Assembly (NCBI GenBank): GCA_021805805.1
Contig: JAJZEB010000005.1
Coordinates: forward strand, 1-64,000
DNA length: 64,000 nt
Direction of reading: 5' to 3'
From: Pseudomonadota bacterium
GTDB taxonomy: Bacteria; Pseudomonadota; Gammaproteobacteria; Burkholderiales; Burkholderiaceae_C
Shown: positions 1-10,672 of the stretch, in pieces
Numbering within the stretch: the first letter of the stretch is position 1
Layout: every line of letters begins with the position of its first letter
Translations under genes and position numbers: made by a program
Notes under the pieces: model-generated
What the model was told of the DNA's origin: nothing
The model's database searches: none
What the model saw: only the letters and a program-made list of their open reading frames with translations

Positions 1-271
1 CCGCGCGTGCGCGCGGCGCCGAAGCCGTCGGCGGCGCCGAAGCCGGCGCAGCCGCTGCGGCGCCGGATGGGGCGGACGCCGGCCCCCGCGCCGGCGCTGC
101 CGCCGACGCCGGACGCAGCAGCACCAGTCGGTCCGCGTTGACCTGTCGCAGCAGCCGCTGCGGTTCGCCGACCGTGCGTGCGCTCAGCCCCAGCGCGCGC
201 AGATCGTCGTGCGACCACAGGTAGAACACCAGGTTGGCCAGGATCAGCACCAGCAGCGAGGTGCGCAGCAT
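1..271 (-). CDS. SPOR-type membrane protein, N-terminal part (cut by window edge)
   Basis: Partial gene running off the left edge; only about 90 N-terminal residues are visible. It opens with a hydrophobic segment (residues 1-18, MLRTSLLVLILANLVFYL), then a short region with LLRQVNADRLVLL and a long Ala/Pro-rich linker. Proteins of this shape, one TM helix plus a Pro/Ala linker and a C-terminal SPOR domain, commonly follow birA-coaX in Burkholderiales. The SPOR domain itself lies outside the window, so family assignment is inference. It starts 10 bp after birA and is probably cotranscribed with it. Notably, coaX is not between birA and this gene as it often is. Confidence 0.6.
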   Translation of the reverse strand, partial: MLRTSLLVLILANLVFYLWSHDDLRALGLSARTVGEPQRLLRQVNADRLVLLRPASAAAPARGPASAPSGAAAAAPASAPPTASAPRARA

Positions 272-281
272 GGCCGCCCCT

Positions 282-1067
282 TCAGCCCGCGAGCCGGCGC
301 AGCGACACGTCGCCGCTGCGCACCGGCAAAATCCCGCCATCGGTCTCGAGCAGCAGGCAGCCCGAGGCGTCGACTCCGCACGCCACTCCGCTGGCCACGG
401 TTTGCCCGCCTTCGATGACCCGAACCGCGTCGCCGTGCCAGGCGTGCAGCGCGTTCCACGCCGGTTGCCAGGGCGCGAAGCCCGACAGCGCGAAACTGCC
501 CAGTCCCTGCAGCAGCGTGGGCAGCAGCTGTTCCAGAAGCTCCCAGCGCGTCGGCGGCGCTGCGATCTGCTCCAGCGCTGCGGCGCCATCGACGCCGTCG
601 GGGAGGCGCAGGTTCACGCCGATGCCGATCACGGCCCAGCGCGCCTCCTGCGTGTCGGCCAGCTCGACGAGCACGCCGGCGAGCTTGTTTGCGCGCAGCA
701 GCACGTCGTTGGGCCACTTCAAGCCCACGCCGCAAGCCCCCAGCGCCTGCAGCGTCTGCGCCAGCCAGACGCCGCACGCCAGGCTCAGCGCGTCGAGCGG
801 CGTGCCGGCGGCGAACGGCCAGGCCAGCGAGGTCAGCACCGCCGCGTCGGCGTCGATCCAGCGCCGCCCCTGGCGGCCGCGCCCGGCGCTCTGCGTGCCG
901 GCGACCAGGCATTGCGCGCCGGCGCCCGGATGCGCGCGCACCCGGCGCAGCAGCTCGGCGTTGGTCGAATCGATTTGCGCGCACCACTGCAGCGTGCAGT
1001 CCAGTGCGCGCGCGTGCAGCAGGTGCTGCAGCTGCTCCGCCCGTGCGTCGTCGGTGTCGGTTTGCAT
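282..1067 (-). CDS. birA: biotin--[acetyl-CoA-carboxylase] ligase BirA, ligase-only form
   Basis: Joins biotin to the biotin carboxyl carrier protein through biotinyl-AMP, in the cytosol. The 261-aa product shows the biotin-binding loop AGRGRQGRRW (residues 61-70), the KWPNDVLL motif and the following ANKLAGVLVE segment, then the small C-terminal domain ending in SGDVSLRR. It begins only about 30 residues before the STN motif, so the N-terminal helix-turn-helix of E. coli BirA is absent. This form should be an enzyme but not a biotin operon repressor. The ATG at 1067 shares one base with the stop of the upstream SET gene (TGATG), which indicates translational coupling and supports the start. 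Confidence 0.93.
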   Translation of the reverse strand: MQTDTDDARAEQLQHLLHARALDCTLQWCAQIDSTNAELLRRVRAHPGAGAQCLVAGTQSAGRGRQGRRWIDADAAVLTSLAWPFAAGTPLDALSLACGVWLAQTLQALGACGVGLKWPNDVLLRANKLAGVLVELADTQEARWAVIGIGVNLRLPDGVDGAAALEQIAAPPTRWELLEQLLPTLLQGLGSFALSGFAPWQPAWNALHAWHGDAVRVIEGGQTVASGVACGVDASGCLLLETDGGILPVRSGDVSLRRLAG

Positions 1068-1558
1068 CAGCGTCGCTTCGGCGCCAGCATCGTGCCGCGG
1101 CACGCCGACGTGCCGCAGTGGCAGGCGAATGCGCGCTTGAGGCTGGCGGTGTAGCGTGCGTCCAGGCTCAGGCGGTAGTCGTAGAACAGTTCCTCGCCGG
1201 GCTGCAGGTCGCGCAGCGCGTAGATGTAGACGCGACCGTCGACCTGGCGCGCTTCGCAGTTCGGCGTGCACGCGTGGTTGATCCAGCGCGCAGCGTTGCC
1301 GCCGACCGCGGCGTCGATCACGTCGCCGTCGTCGAGCGAGAAATAGAAGGTGTGATTCGGCTGCTGCGGGTCGTGCGGATGCCGCGCCAGCGCCTCGGGC
1401 CAGTCGATGCGCTGGCCCCGGTACTCGAGAATGCGCGCGCCGCCGGAGATCGGCCGGCGCACGAACACGCCGCGCCCGTGCACCGGCGAGGCGCGCACTT
1501 CGGTGCGGGGGCCGTTCGACGGCGGCAGCTCGGCGTTGGCGCGGCGTGACGTTTTCAA
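1067..1558 (-). CDS. SET-domain protein-lysine N-methyltransferase
   Basis: Small bacterial SET protein, predicted to transfer methyl from S-adenosylmethionine to a protein lysine. Visible motifs in order are HGRGVFVRRPI, EYRGQRIDWPEAL, the catalytic pseudoknot RWINHACTPNCEA (NHxCxPN), EELFYDY, and a post-SET Cys cluster CHCGTSACRGTML near the C-terminus. The reading frame is open back to an ATG at 1696, but that would put its start 2 bp from divergent topB. I chose the TTG at 1558, which gives 163 aa, close to the usual length of betaproteobacterial homologues. The start is therefore uncertain, while the domain call is firm. No substrate is evident from context. Confidence 0.8.
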   Translation of the reverse strand: MKTSRRANAELPPSNGPRTEVRASPVHGRGVFVRRPISGGARILEYRGQRIDWPEALARHPHDPQQPNHTFYFSLDDGDVIDAAVGGNAARWINHACTPNCEARQVDGRVYIYALRDLQPGEELFYDYRLSLDARYTASLKRAFACHCGTSACRGTMLAPKRR

Positions 1559-1657
1559 GGCGGGCCCGAAACTGGTTAAAGTAAAAAAAGAAACGTCCGG
1601 TCGGCCGGCGGCATCGTGCCGCGGCGCGGCAATTGTAAAGAAGGAGTCTGATCCTGC

Positions 1658-1698
1658 GTGCGCGCCTGTCGTGCGACGCGCGGCGGATCGTCGCAATC

Positions 1699-1702
<4 letters not shown>
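1658..1702 (+). other. candidate 14-codon leader ORF coupled to topB
   Basis: A GTG-initiated reading frame of 14 codons lies behind an AAGGAG sequence (1641-1646, 11-nt spacing). Its TGA overlaps the topB ATG as ATGA at 1699-1702. topB has no good ribosome-binding sequence directly before its ATG, so re-initiation after this mini-ORF would explain how it is translated. This is inference from spacing only; the peptide resembles nothing I recognise. Confidence 0.3.
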
Positions 1703-4209
<2,507 letters not shown>

Positions 4210-4226
4210 GCGCCCGAGCGGCGCGT

Positions 4227-5708
4227 TCACGCCGCGTCGGGAAGCGGCAGCGCGGGGTCCGTCTCGACCGCTGCGAAGCGCAGCACGGCGCGCAGGCCCG
4301 GGCGCGCCGGGTCGCGGCTGGCCGGGTTGTCGCCCAGTTCGAGCGAGGTGCCGTGCTGGCGAGCGATCTCGTGCACGATCGACAGCCCCAGGCCGCTGCC
4401 GTCGTGGCCGGTTCCGAGCACGCGGTAGAACGGCTGCAGCACCAGCTCGCGCTCAGCCGGCGCGATTCCGATCCCGGTGTCCTCGACCGCGAGCTCGATG
4501 CTCCAGTCCTGCGTTCGCGCGCGCAGCCGCAGCGCCACGCTGCCTCCGCGCTCGGTGTAGGCGATGGCGTTGTCGAGCAGGTTCTTGGTCAGCTCCTGCA
4601 GCAGCAGCGCGTTGCCGCGCACCCACAGCGCGGTCTCGGGCGCGTCGAACTCCAGCTCCAGCCCCTTGTCGAACGCCAGCGGCGCGATGTCCTGCAGCGC
4701 GTCGCGCACCGGCTGGCGCAGGTCGAGCAGGTTGCCGGCCGCGGCCAGGCCCAGGTTCTCGGTGCGCGCCAGCGTCAGCAGCTGGTTGACCAGTCGCGTG
4801 GTGCGCACCACCGACAAGCCGATCTGGCGCAGGCTCGAGCGCAGCTCCTGCGGGTCGGCCTCGCGCTGCGCCAGTTCGGCCTGCATGCGCAGCCCGGCCA
4901 GCGGCGTCTTGAGCTGGTGCGCGGCGTCGGCGATGAATCGCTTCTGGGTGTGGATCGAATGGTCGAGCCGGCTGAGCAGGCCGTTGATCGAATCGACCAG
5001 GGGGGCGATTTCCTCGGGCGCTTCGCGCTGGTCGATCGGGCTCAGATCGTCGGGCTTGCGGCGACGAATCCGCGCCTGCAGATCGTCCAGCGGCACGATG
5101 CCCTGGCCGAGGCCGAACCAGACCAGCAGAATCGAGATCGGCACGATGACGAACTGCGGCAGGATCACGCCGCGCATGATCTGCCGCGCCAGCGCTCCGC
5201 GCGGGCCCATGCCCTCGGCCACTTGCACCAGCACCGGTGGCGGCGCGCGGCGCAGCGCCGCTTGTGCAGGCGGAACCACCCAGCGCGACGCCACGCGCAT
5301 ATTGCGCCCGTCGATCATCGCGTCGCGCAATTGCACGCCGGGTCTTTTCGCCCAGCGCAAGTCAGGCGGCGGCGGAATGTCGGGGTCGCCGCCGATCAGG
5401 CTGCCGTCGGCTGCGCGCAGCTGCATCAGCCTCGGCTGCTGGTGCAGCTCGACGTCGGCGCGCTGCAGCGCCGGCAGCAGGCCGACGGCGAAATGCGCGT
5501 CGCCGCTGGCGAGGTCGGCGAGCACGTTGGCGCGATGCGACAGCGCGTTGTCGAAAGGACGGTTCGCCACCGCCTGCGCGACAAGGAAGGTGATTCCGAT
5601 CGACAGCGGCCAGACCAGCAGCAGCGGGACCAGCATCCAGTCGAGGATCTCGCCGAACAGCGAGCGCTGGCGCCGCGGGGCACCGGCCGGCAGCGGCTCG
5701 GCGGCCAT
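4227..5708 (-). CDS. sensor histidine kinase, TctE-like
   Basis: Membrane sensor of a two-component system, 493 aa. It has TM1 (about residues 23-46), a periplasmic domain of about 130 residues, TM2 (about 181-200), HAMP, and a dimerisation helix with the phosphoacceptor His264 in ADAAHQLKTPLAGLRMQ. The ATPase domain shows NLLDNAIAYT, DTGIGI and GSGLGLSIV. The N-terminal sensor resembles the 2CSK_N type of TctE kinases, which often control tricarboxylate uptake, but no tctABC transporter is nearby, so the stimulus is unknown. It lies 16 bp downstream of its response regulator and is cotranscribed with it. Confidence 0.9.
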   Translation of the reverse strand: MAAEPLPAGAPRRQRSLFGEILDWMLVPLLLVWPLSIGITFLVAQAVANRPFDNALSHRANVLADLASGDAHFAVGLLPALQRADVELHQQPRLMQLRAADGSLIGGDPDIPPPPDLRWAKRPGVQLRDAMIDGRNMRVASRWVVPPAQAALRRAPPPVLVQVAEGMGPRGALARQIMRGVILPQFVIVPISILLVWFGLGQGIVPLDDLQARIRRRKPDDLSPIDQREAPEEIAPLVDSINGLLSRLDHSIHTQKRFIADAAHQLKTPLAGLRMQAELAQREADPQELRSSLRQIGLSVVRTTRLVNQLLTLARTENLGLAAAGNLLDLRQPVRDALQDIAPLAFDKGLELEFDAPETALWVRGNALLLQELTKNLLDNAIAYTERGGSVALRLRARTQDWSIELAVEDTGIGIAPAERELVLQPFYRVLGTGHDGSGLGLSIVHEIARQHGTSLELGDNPASRDPARPGLRAVLRFAAVETDPALPLPDAA

Positions 5709-5724
5709 CTCGGTTTCGGCTCCT

Positions 5725-6414
5725 TCAGGCCGCCTGCTGCGGCTGCCCCGGGATCTTCTCCAGGCAATAGCCCAGGCCGCGCACGGTGGCGATGTGCACC
5801 GGACCGACCTCGATCTTCTTGCGCAGGCGGTGGATGTAGACCTCGATCGCGTTGGTGCTGACTTCCTCGCCCCACACGCACAGATGGTCGACCAGCTGGT
5901 CCTTGCTGACCAGCCGTCCGCTGCGTTGCAGCAGAACTTCGAGCAGCGCCAGCTCGCGCGCCGACAGATCGACGACCTTGTCGTCGATCATCACCACGCG
6001 TCCGGACAGGTCCACGCTCAAGGGGCCGTGGCGGATCACCGAGCTGGCGCCGCCCATGCCGCGCCGCGTCAGCGCACGCACGCGGGCCTCGAGCTCGGCG
6101 AGCTCGAACGGTTTGGCCATGTAGTCGTCGGCGCCCAGGTCGAGGCCGCGCACCTTGTCCTCGACGTTGTCGGCCGCGGTCAGGATCAGCACCGGAACCG
6201 TGTTGCCGCGGCTGCGCAGGCGGCGCAGGACCTCGAAACCGGCCAGGCGCGGAAGCCCCAGGTCGAGAATCAGCAGGTCGAACTCGCCGGTCTGCAGCGC
6301 GCTGTCGGCTGCGATACCGTCGCCGACCTGGTCGACTGCGTAGTGGCTGGCGCGCAGCGACCGGGTCAGGCCGTCGGCCAGGACCTGGTCGTCTTCGGCG
6401 ATCAGGATGCGCAT
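5725..6414 (-). CDS. OmpR-family response regulator, TctD-like
   Basis: Cytosolic transcription factor of 229 aa. The receiver domain carries the acidic pair in AEDDQ (residues 6-10), the phosphoacceptor Asp51 in LLILDLGLP and Lys in MAKPF. The C-terminal winged helix ends with EVYIHRLRKKIEVGPVHIATVRGLGYCLEK. It is paired with the kinase 16 bp downstream. Upstream lies the 75-bp repeat array, so its promoter should be in 6415-6507 or read from the repeats. It could equally be called QseB-like; the target genes are not identifiable here. Confidence 0.92.
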   Translation of the reverse strand: MRILIAEDDQVLADGLTRSLRASHYAVDQVGDGIAADSALQTGEFDLLILDLGLPRLAGFEVLRRLRSRGNTVPVLILTAADNVEDKVRGLDLGADDYMAKPFELAELEARVRALTRRGMGGASSVIRHGPLSVDLSGRVVMIDDKVVDLSARELALLEVLLQRSGRLVSKDQLVDHLCVWGEEVSTNAIEVYIHRLRKKIEVGPVHIATVRGLGYCLEKIPGQPQQAA

Positions 6415-6507
6415 AGCTGTCTCCTCCAGTTGGGCTCGTCGGCCCGCTGCCGGTACGGCATGGTCTTGGTTTCCATTTTAGGCAACTGTCGCGCCACCTC
6501 GCGCGCC

Positions 6508-6859
6508 CCTGGTACGGGGGGCGAGCGCGTCTTCGGAGCGGCCGTGCGCTGCGCTCATGGGTGCCCCCCGCGCTACGCGCGGCCCCCCGAGGGGGCTGAG
6601 CGCAGCTTCGGAGCGGCCGTGCGCTGCGCTCATGGGACAGCCCCCAGGCGCTGCGCGCCACCCCCCGAGGGGGCGAGCGCGTCTTCGGAGCGGCCGTGCG
6701 CTGCGCTCATGGGTGCCCCCCGCGCTACGCGCGGCCCCCCGAGGGGGCTGAGCGCAGCTTCGGAGCGGCCGTGCGCTGCGCTCATGGGTGCCCCCCGCGC
6801 TACGCGCGGCCCCCCGAGGGGGTTGAGCGCAGCTTCGGAGCGGCCGTGCGCTGCGCTCA
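6508..6859 (-). repeat. array of five 75-bp palindrome-rich repeats
   Basis: Read on the minus strand, five near-identical units follow each other. Unit 1 is 6859-6785, unit 2 is 6784-6710, unit 3 is a 77-bp variant at 6709-6633, unit 4 is 6632-6558, and unit 5 is truncated at 6557 to about 6508. Each starts with TGAGCGCAGC, which is inverted as GCTGCGCTCA after 16 nt, followed by the tight palindrome CCCCCTCGGGGGG and then CGCGCGTAGCGCG. In unit 3 the second arm and the last hairpin differ, the latter compensated as GGCGCGCAGCGCC. This fills most of the 442-bp stretch between dacB and the response regulator; the remainder (6415-6507) shows no gene. Confidence 0.93.
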
Positions 6860-8314
6860 AGCCAGCCCCAGCACGACGTCGAGCAGCGCGTCGATCGCGG
6901 CCCAGCCGTCCGCGGCGCGCGGATCGTCGATCAGCGCCACCACCGTGCTGTGCGCGCCGCTTCCGGTCTGCACGTAGCCGGCCAGCGCCAGAACGCCGTC
7001 GAGGGTTCCGGTTTTCGCCCGCACCAGACCGGTCTGCGGGCGGCGGAAGAAGCGCCGGCGCAGGGTGCCGTCCTCCCCGGCCAGCGGCAGCGAGGCGACG
7101 AACTCGGGCATCACAGGCCCCATCCAGGCGGCGCGCAGCAGCCGGTTGACGTCGTCGGCGCGGATGCGCGCGCGTCGCGACAGGCCGCAGCCGTTGTCCA
7201 GCACCAGGCCGGGCATCGACAGCTGGTGCTCGGCGAGCCATTGCCGGGTCACCGCGGCGGCCTTCGCGAAGTCGGCCGGCGCCTGCCCGGCCTGCAGCGC
7301 CAGTGTCAGGAACAGCTGTTGCGCCATCACGTTGTTGCTGTACTTGTTGATGTCGCGCACGATGACCGCCAGCGGCTGCGACGCCCAGCTGGTCAGCAGC
7401 GTGGCGCCTTGCGGCAGCGTGCCGTCGACGACGTCGCCGCTCCAGGCGATTCCGACTTCGGCGAACAGCGCGCCGAACAGCGCGCGCAGGTAGCGGTCCG
7501 CAGGCATCGGCGCGCCGATGTTCCAGATCTGTGCGCCGCAGTCGGTGGCGAAGCGGCCATCGAAGCGCGGCGCCAGCGGCGCCGCGAAATCGGCGCGCAG
7601 CGCATCCTTCCAGGCACCGCACGGTCCGGGCACGGCGCGCGGCAGCCGCTGCGGCGCGAACCCGGCCAGCGGCGGATCGAGCAGCACGTCGACCCCGCCG
7701 GAGGGCGTGGCCTGGAAATCGAGCCGCATGGCGCCGAAGTTGACCAGAAAGGCATTCGGGCCGACGTTGTACGCGGCCAGCGCATCGCCGTCGAACGCTC
7801 CGGGATCGTGGCGGCCGAGCGCGAACGCGCTGCGGTCGATCAGCACATTGCCGTCGATTCGGCGCAGGCCGAGCTGGCGCAGCCGCAGCGCCAGATGCCA
7901 CAGATCCTGCGCCATCAGGTGCGGGTCGCCGCTGCCGACGAAGCCGAGGTCGCCGCTGAGCACGCCGTCGCGCAGCACGCCGATCGCGTAGACCGGGGTG
8001 TGCCAGCGAAACGCCGGGCCGAGCTGGTTCAGCGCGACGAAAGTCGGCACCAGCTTGAGCACCGAGGCCGGGTCGCGCGCAGTCGCGCCGTGCAGCCGCA
8101 GCGTCGGTTGCGGCGCGTGCAGCGGCTGCACGATGAAACTGCACGACGACTCGGCGATGCCTGCGCGGCGCAGCGCGTCGGCCACGGCTGCCGGAAGCGT
8201 GCCGCGCGGAGTGTCGCGTGCGGCCAGCGCCACGCCGGGAAGCGCCACGCCGGGCAGGGCGCCGAGCAGGGTACAGAAACGGCGCCGGCTCAGCGGCGGT
8301 GGGAACGAGGACAT
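6857..8314 (-). CDS. dacB: D-alanyl-D-alanine carboxypeptidase/endopeptidase, PBP4 type
   Basis: Periplasmic class C penicillin-binding protein that trims peptidoglycan peptides. It has 485 aa from the ATG at 8314; an in-frame ATG at 8353 is also possible. The active-site motifs are SVLK (Ser84-Lys87), YSNN (SxN) and RAKTGTLDG (KTG), with the typical large PBP4 insertion between the first two. The N-terminus SRRRFCTLLG plus a hydrophobic stretch ending in ALA looks like a twin-arginine signal. The stop codon TGA (6859-6857) is the first three bases of the repeat array. Divergent from tsaB. Confidence 0.9.
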   Translation of the reverse strand: MSSFPPPLSRRRFCTLLGALPGVALPGVALAARDTPRGTLPAAVADALRRAGIAESSCSFIVQPLHAPQPTLRLHGATARDPASVLKLVPTFVALNQLGPAFRWHTPVYAIGVLRDGVLSGDLGFVGSGDPHLMAQDLWHLALRLRQLGLRRIDGNVLIDRSAFALGRHDPGAFDGDALAAYNVGPNAFLVNFGAMRLDFQATPSGGVDVLLDPPLAGFAPQRLPRAVPGPCGAWKDALRADFAAPLAPRFDGRFATDCGAQIWNIGAPMPADRYLRALFGALFAEVGIAWSGDVVDGTLPQGATLLTSWASQPLAVIVRDINKYSNNVMAQQLFLTLALQAGQAPADFAKAAAVTRQWLAEHQLSMPGLVLDNGCGLSRRARIRADDVNRLLRAAWMGPVMPEFVASLPLAGEDGTLRRRFFRRPQTGLVRAKTGTLDGVLALAGYVQTGSGAHSTVVALIDDPRAADGWAAIDALLDVVLGLA

Positions 8315-8427
8315 CGGGCGGCAGGGCTGTGCAGGTGCGGGGGACGGCGGCATCGATGCTAAGGGATATGCAGCGGCTGGTCCGCCGCGGGCCGGGTCGC
8401 TAAACTGCGGGCGACTCCCCCTTTGCC

Positions 8428-9189
8428 GTGTACGCCGCCGTCGTGCCCTCTCAGCTCGCACCCTCGACCCCCGTGCTCGCCTTCGATTCCAGCACCGAAT
8501 GGCTGGTGGTCGCGCTGCAGCGCGACGGCCTGACGCTGCAGCGCACCGAGGTCGGCGGCGCGCGCGCCTCGCAGCGACTGCTGCCGCTGGTGCAGGAACT
8601 GCTCGACGAGGCCGGAATCGACCGCAGCGCGCTCGGCCTGATCGCGTTCGGCGCCGGCCCCGGCGCGTTCACCGGGCTGCGCGCGGCGTGCGCCGCCGCG
8701 CAGGGCTTGGCGTTTGCGCTGGAACTGCCGGTGGTGGCGGTCAACACCCTGCTGGCGGTGGCCGCCGGGCAGAACGAGGCCGAGCGGGTGCTGGTGGCCA
8801 ACGACGCGCGCATGGGTGAGTTGTACTGGGCTGCGGCCGAGCGCGCCGTCGACGGCTGGCGCCTGCTGGCGCCGGCGCGCGTGGCGGCGCCAGCGGCGGC
8901 CGCGGCGGCGTGGGCCGCGCTTGCCGGACCCGTGCCGCGGCTGTTCGGCAACGCGTGGCGCGCGCACCGTTGCGCGCTCGAGACGGAGTTGCCTCCGGAC
9001 TGGTGCGATGCGCTGCGCGATGCGCGCGACACCGCGCCCAGCGCGCTGGCGATGGCGCGGCTGGCGCGCGAAGCGCATGCGCGCGGCGAAGCGCTCGACG
9101 CGGCGCGCGCGCAGCCGCTGTACGTGCGCGACAAGGTCGCGCTGACCAGCGCCGAGCGCGCGGCGTTGCGCGCCGGGGGTGGATCTTGA
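8428..9189 (+). CDS. tsaB: tRNA t6A biosynthesis protein TsaB
   Basis: Partner of TsaD and TsaE in forming threonylcarbamoyladenosine at position 37 of ANN-decoding tRNAs. The 253-aa ASKHA-fold protein opens with LAFDSSTEWLVVAL and carries GAGPGAFTGLRAACAAAQGLA, the signature of the family. The start is a GTG at 8428; a TAAACT -10-like box lies at 8401-8406. Sua5, which makes the threonylcarbamoyl-AMP donor, is also in this window at 20.2 kb. The gene overlaps rimI by 4 bp, a common bacterial linkage. Confidence 0.93.
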   Translation: MYAAVVPSQLAPSTPVLAFDSSTEWLVVALQRDGLTLQRTEVGGARASQRLLPLVQELLDEAGIDRSALGLIAFGAGPGAFTGLRAACAAAQGLAFALELPVVAVNTLLAVAAGQNEAERVLVANDARMGELYWAAAERAVDGWRLLAPARVAAPAAAAAAWAALAGPVPRLFGNAWRAHRCALETELPPDWCDALRDARDTAPSALAMARLAREAHARGEALDAARAQPLYVRDKVALTSAERAALRAGGGS

Positions 9190-9734
9190 GCGACGGTCGT
9201 GGGGCTTCGGCGCTGCAGCAGCCGCAGCCGCAGCCGCAGCCGGCGCTGCAGCGGCTGCGCGCGATGACCGCTTCCGATCTCGACGCGGTGATGGCGATCG
9301 AGACCCGCGCCTACGATTTTCCGTGGAGCCGAGGCAATTTCGCCGATTCGATCAACGCGGGCAACGTGGCGCAGGTGCTGGCAGACGCCGACGGCGCGCT
9401 GCTGGGTTATTTCATCGCCATGCCCGGTGTCGAGGAAATGCATCTGCTCAATCTCGCCGTCGAGCCGCTGCTGCAAGGCCGCGGCCTGGGCGCGGTGCTG
9501 CTCGACGCGGTGCTTCTGGCCGCGCTGCGCTACGGCGCCAGGGTGCTGTGGCTCGAAGTCCGCCCGAGCAATCCGCGCGCAGGTGCGCTGTACGCGCGGT
9601 TCGGCCTGCACCCGGTGGCCAGGCGGCGCGACTACTACCCGGCGCTCGACGCCTCCGGCAATCGTTGCCGCGAGGACGCCATCGTGATGTCGGCGGCCGT
9701 CGACGCACTGTGCCGCCGCCGGGGGGTGGGTTGA
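9186..9734 (+). CDS. rimI: ribosomal protein S18-alanine N-acetyltransferase RimI (GNAT)
   Basis: Acetyltransferase of the GNAT fold expected to acetylate the N-terminal Ala of ribosomal protein S18. The sequence shows the RimI-type start of the fold (RLRAMTASDLDAVMAIETRAYDFPWS), the acetyl-CoA P-loop LLQGRGLGAVLL, and ARVLWLEVRPSNPRAGALYARFGL. The start is read as TTG at 9186, overlapping the tsaB stop as TTGA, with GGGGGTGG just before it. This adds about 20 residues including a (Pro-Gln)n stretch; an internal ATG at 9264 is the alternative start. The stop overlaps the ATG of the next gene. Confidence 0.88.
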   Translation: MSDGRGASALQQPQPQPQPALQRLRAMTASDLDAVMAIETRAYDFPWSRGNFADSINAGNVAQVLADADGALLGYFIAMPGVEEMHLLNLAVEPLLQGRGLGAVLLDAVLLAALRYGARVLWLEVRPSNPRAGALYARFGLHPVARRRDYYPALDASGNRCREDAIVMSAAVDALCRRRGVG

Positions 9735-10654
9735 TGCCGCCGCAGCTTCCCGACGCGCGGCGCCTGGCGCTGTTGCACGCGCTCGGCGTGCAGCAGGTCT
9801 GGCTGCGCCGGGCCGAGCTCGATGCCGACACCCTGACACGGTTGTTGCCGACGCTTCCCGGAGCAGCGCGCGGCGTGCCTCAGCACGCTGCGTCGCCCGG
9901 CGAACCGGCGCCGCAGCCGCCGCGCGCGGCGCGCCCCGACGCCCGGACACCACCGACATCCGTTCCGGTTTGCGCGCCGACGCCACGGCAGCAGGGACCA
10001 GGCGCGGGGCTTGCCGCCACCGCTGCCGGCGCAGCGGCGCGCGGCGCCGGCGAACCATCGGCGGCGCGGTTGCAGCGCATCGCCGAGCTCGATCTGGACC
10101 AGCTGGCCGAATTCTCCCGCGCCTGTCGCGCGTGCAAGCTCGGCGCCCAGCGTCGCCACGCGGTTCCCGGCGTGGGTCATCCGCGTGCGCGGGTGATGGT
10201 CGTCGGCGAAGCCCCCGGGGCCGAGGAGGACCAGCGCGGCGAGCCCTTCGTCGGCGCCGCCGGCCGCCTGCTCGACAACATGCTGCGCGCGATCGGCCTG
10301 GCGCGCGACGCCGCCGACGCCGAGCAGGCCGTGTACATCGCCAACGTCATCAAATGCCGCCCGCCCGGCAACCGCAACCCCGAGCCCGACGAAATCGCGC
10401 AATGCGCGCCGATCCTGCGCCGCCAGATCGAGCTGGTGCAGCCGCGCCTGCTGCTCGCGCTCGGACGCTTCGCCGCGCAGGCGCTGACCGGAAGCTCTGA
10501 GCCGATCGGCCGCCTGCGCCAGCGGGTGCTGCAGCATGCCGGGATCCCGCTGGTCGTCAGCTACCACCCGGCGTATCTGCTGCGTATGCCCGAGGACAAG
10601 GCCAAATCGTGGGCCGATCTATGTCTTGCGATGGATACGTTAGATAAACCTTAG
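9734..10654 (+). CDS. family 4 uracil-DNA glycosylase (Fe-S)
   Basis: Removes uracil from DNA. Motif A is GEAPGAEEDQRGEPFVGAAG (from about residue 158) and motif B is SYHPAYLLR (His278). Cysteines in CRACKLG and in CRPPGNRNP fit the 4Fe-4S cluster of family 4/5 enzymes. The first 110 residues before the domain are low-complexity, rich in Pro, Ala and Arg, which makes the protein (306 aa) longer than a minimal family 4 enzyme. In some proteobacteria this family is annotated as phage SPO1 DNA polymerase-related. The ATG shares one base with the rimI stop (TGATG). Confidence 0.92.
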   Translation: MPPQLPDARRLALLHALGVQQVWLRRAELDADTLTRLLPTLPGAARGVPQHAASPGEPAPQPPRAARPDARTPPTSVPVCAPTPRQQGPGAGLAATAAGAAARGAGEPSAARLQRIAELDLDQLAEFSRACRACKLGAQRRHAVPGVGHPRARVMVVGEAPGAEEDQRGEPFVGAAGRLLDNMLRAIGLARDAADAEQAVYIANVIKCRPPGNRNPEPDEIAQCAPILRRQIELVQPRLLLALGRFAAQALTGSSEPIGRLRQRVLQHAGIPLVVSYHPAYLLRMPEDKAKSWADLCLAMDTLDKP

Positions 10655-10665
10655 CTATCTAGAAT
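10641..10665 (+). promoter_or_regulatory. putative pyrF promoter with dyad symmetry
   Basis: A TAGAAT -10-like box (10660-10665) sits 7 nt before the pyrF ATG. A 6-bp inverted repeat, TAGATA (10641-10646) and TATCTA (10656-10661), straddles it in an AT-rich patch within a GC-rich region. No convincing -35 box is seen. The spacing implies a transcript with almost no 5' leader. Confidence 0.4.
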
Positions 10666-10672
10666 CTGCCGC

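Noticed and set aside
1559-1696. N-terminal extension of the SET gene to the ATG at 1696
   Set aside because: It would place the start 2 bp from the divergent topB ATG and run through an A/T-rich promoter-like stretch; homologues begin close to the SET core.
6630-6859. Repetitive 25-residue peptide reading frame through the repeat array
   Set aside because: The open frame is a by-product of the 75-bp unit length. It has no ribosome-binding site, and its upstream extension is out of frame with dacB and runs antisense to nothing meaningful.
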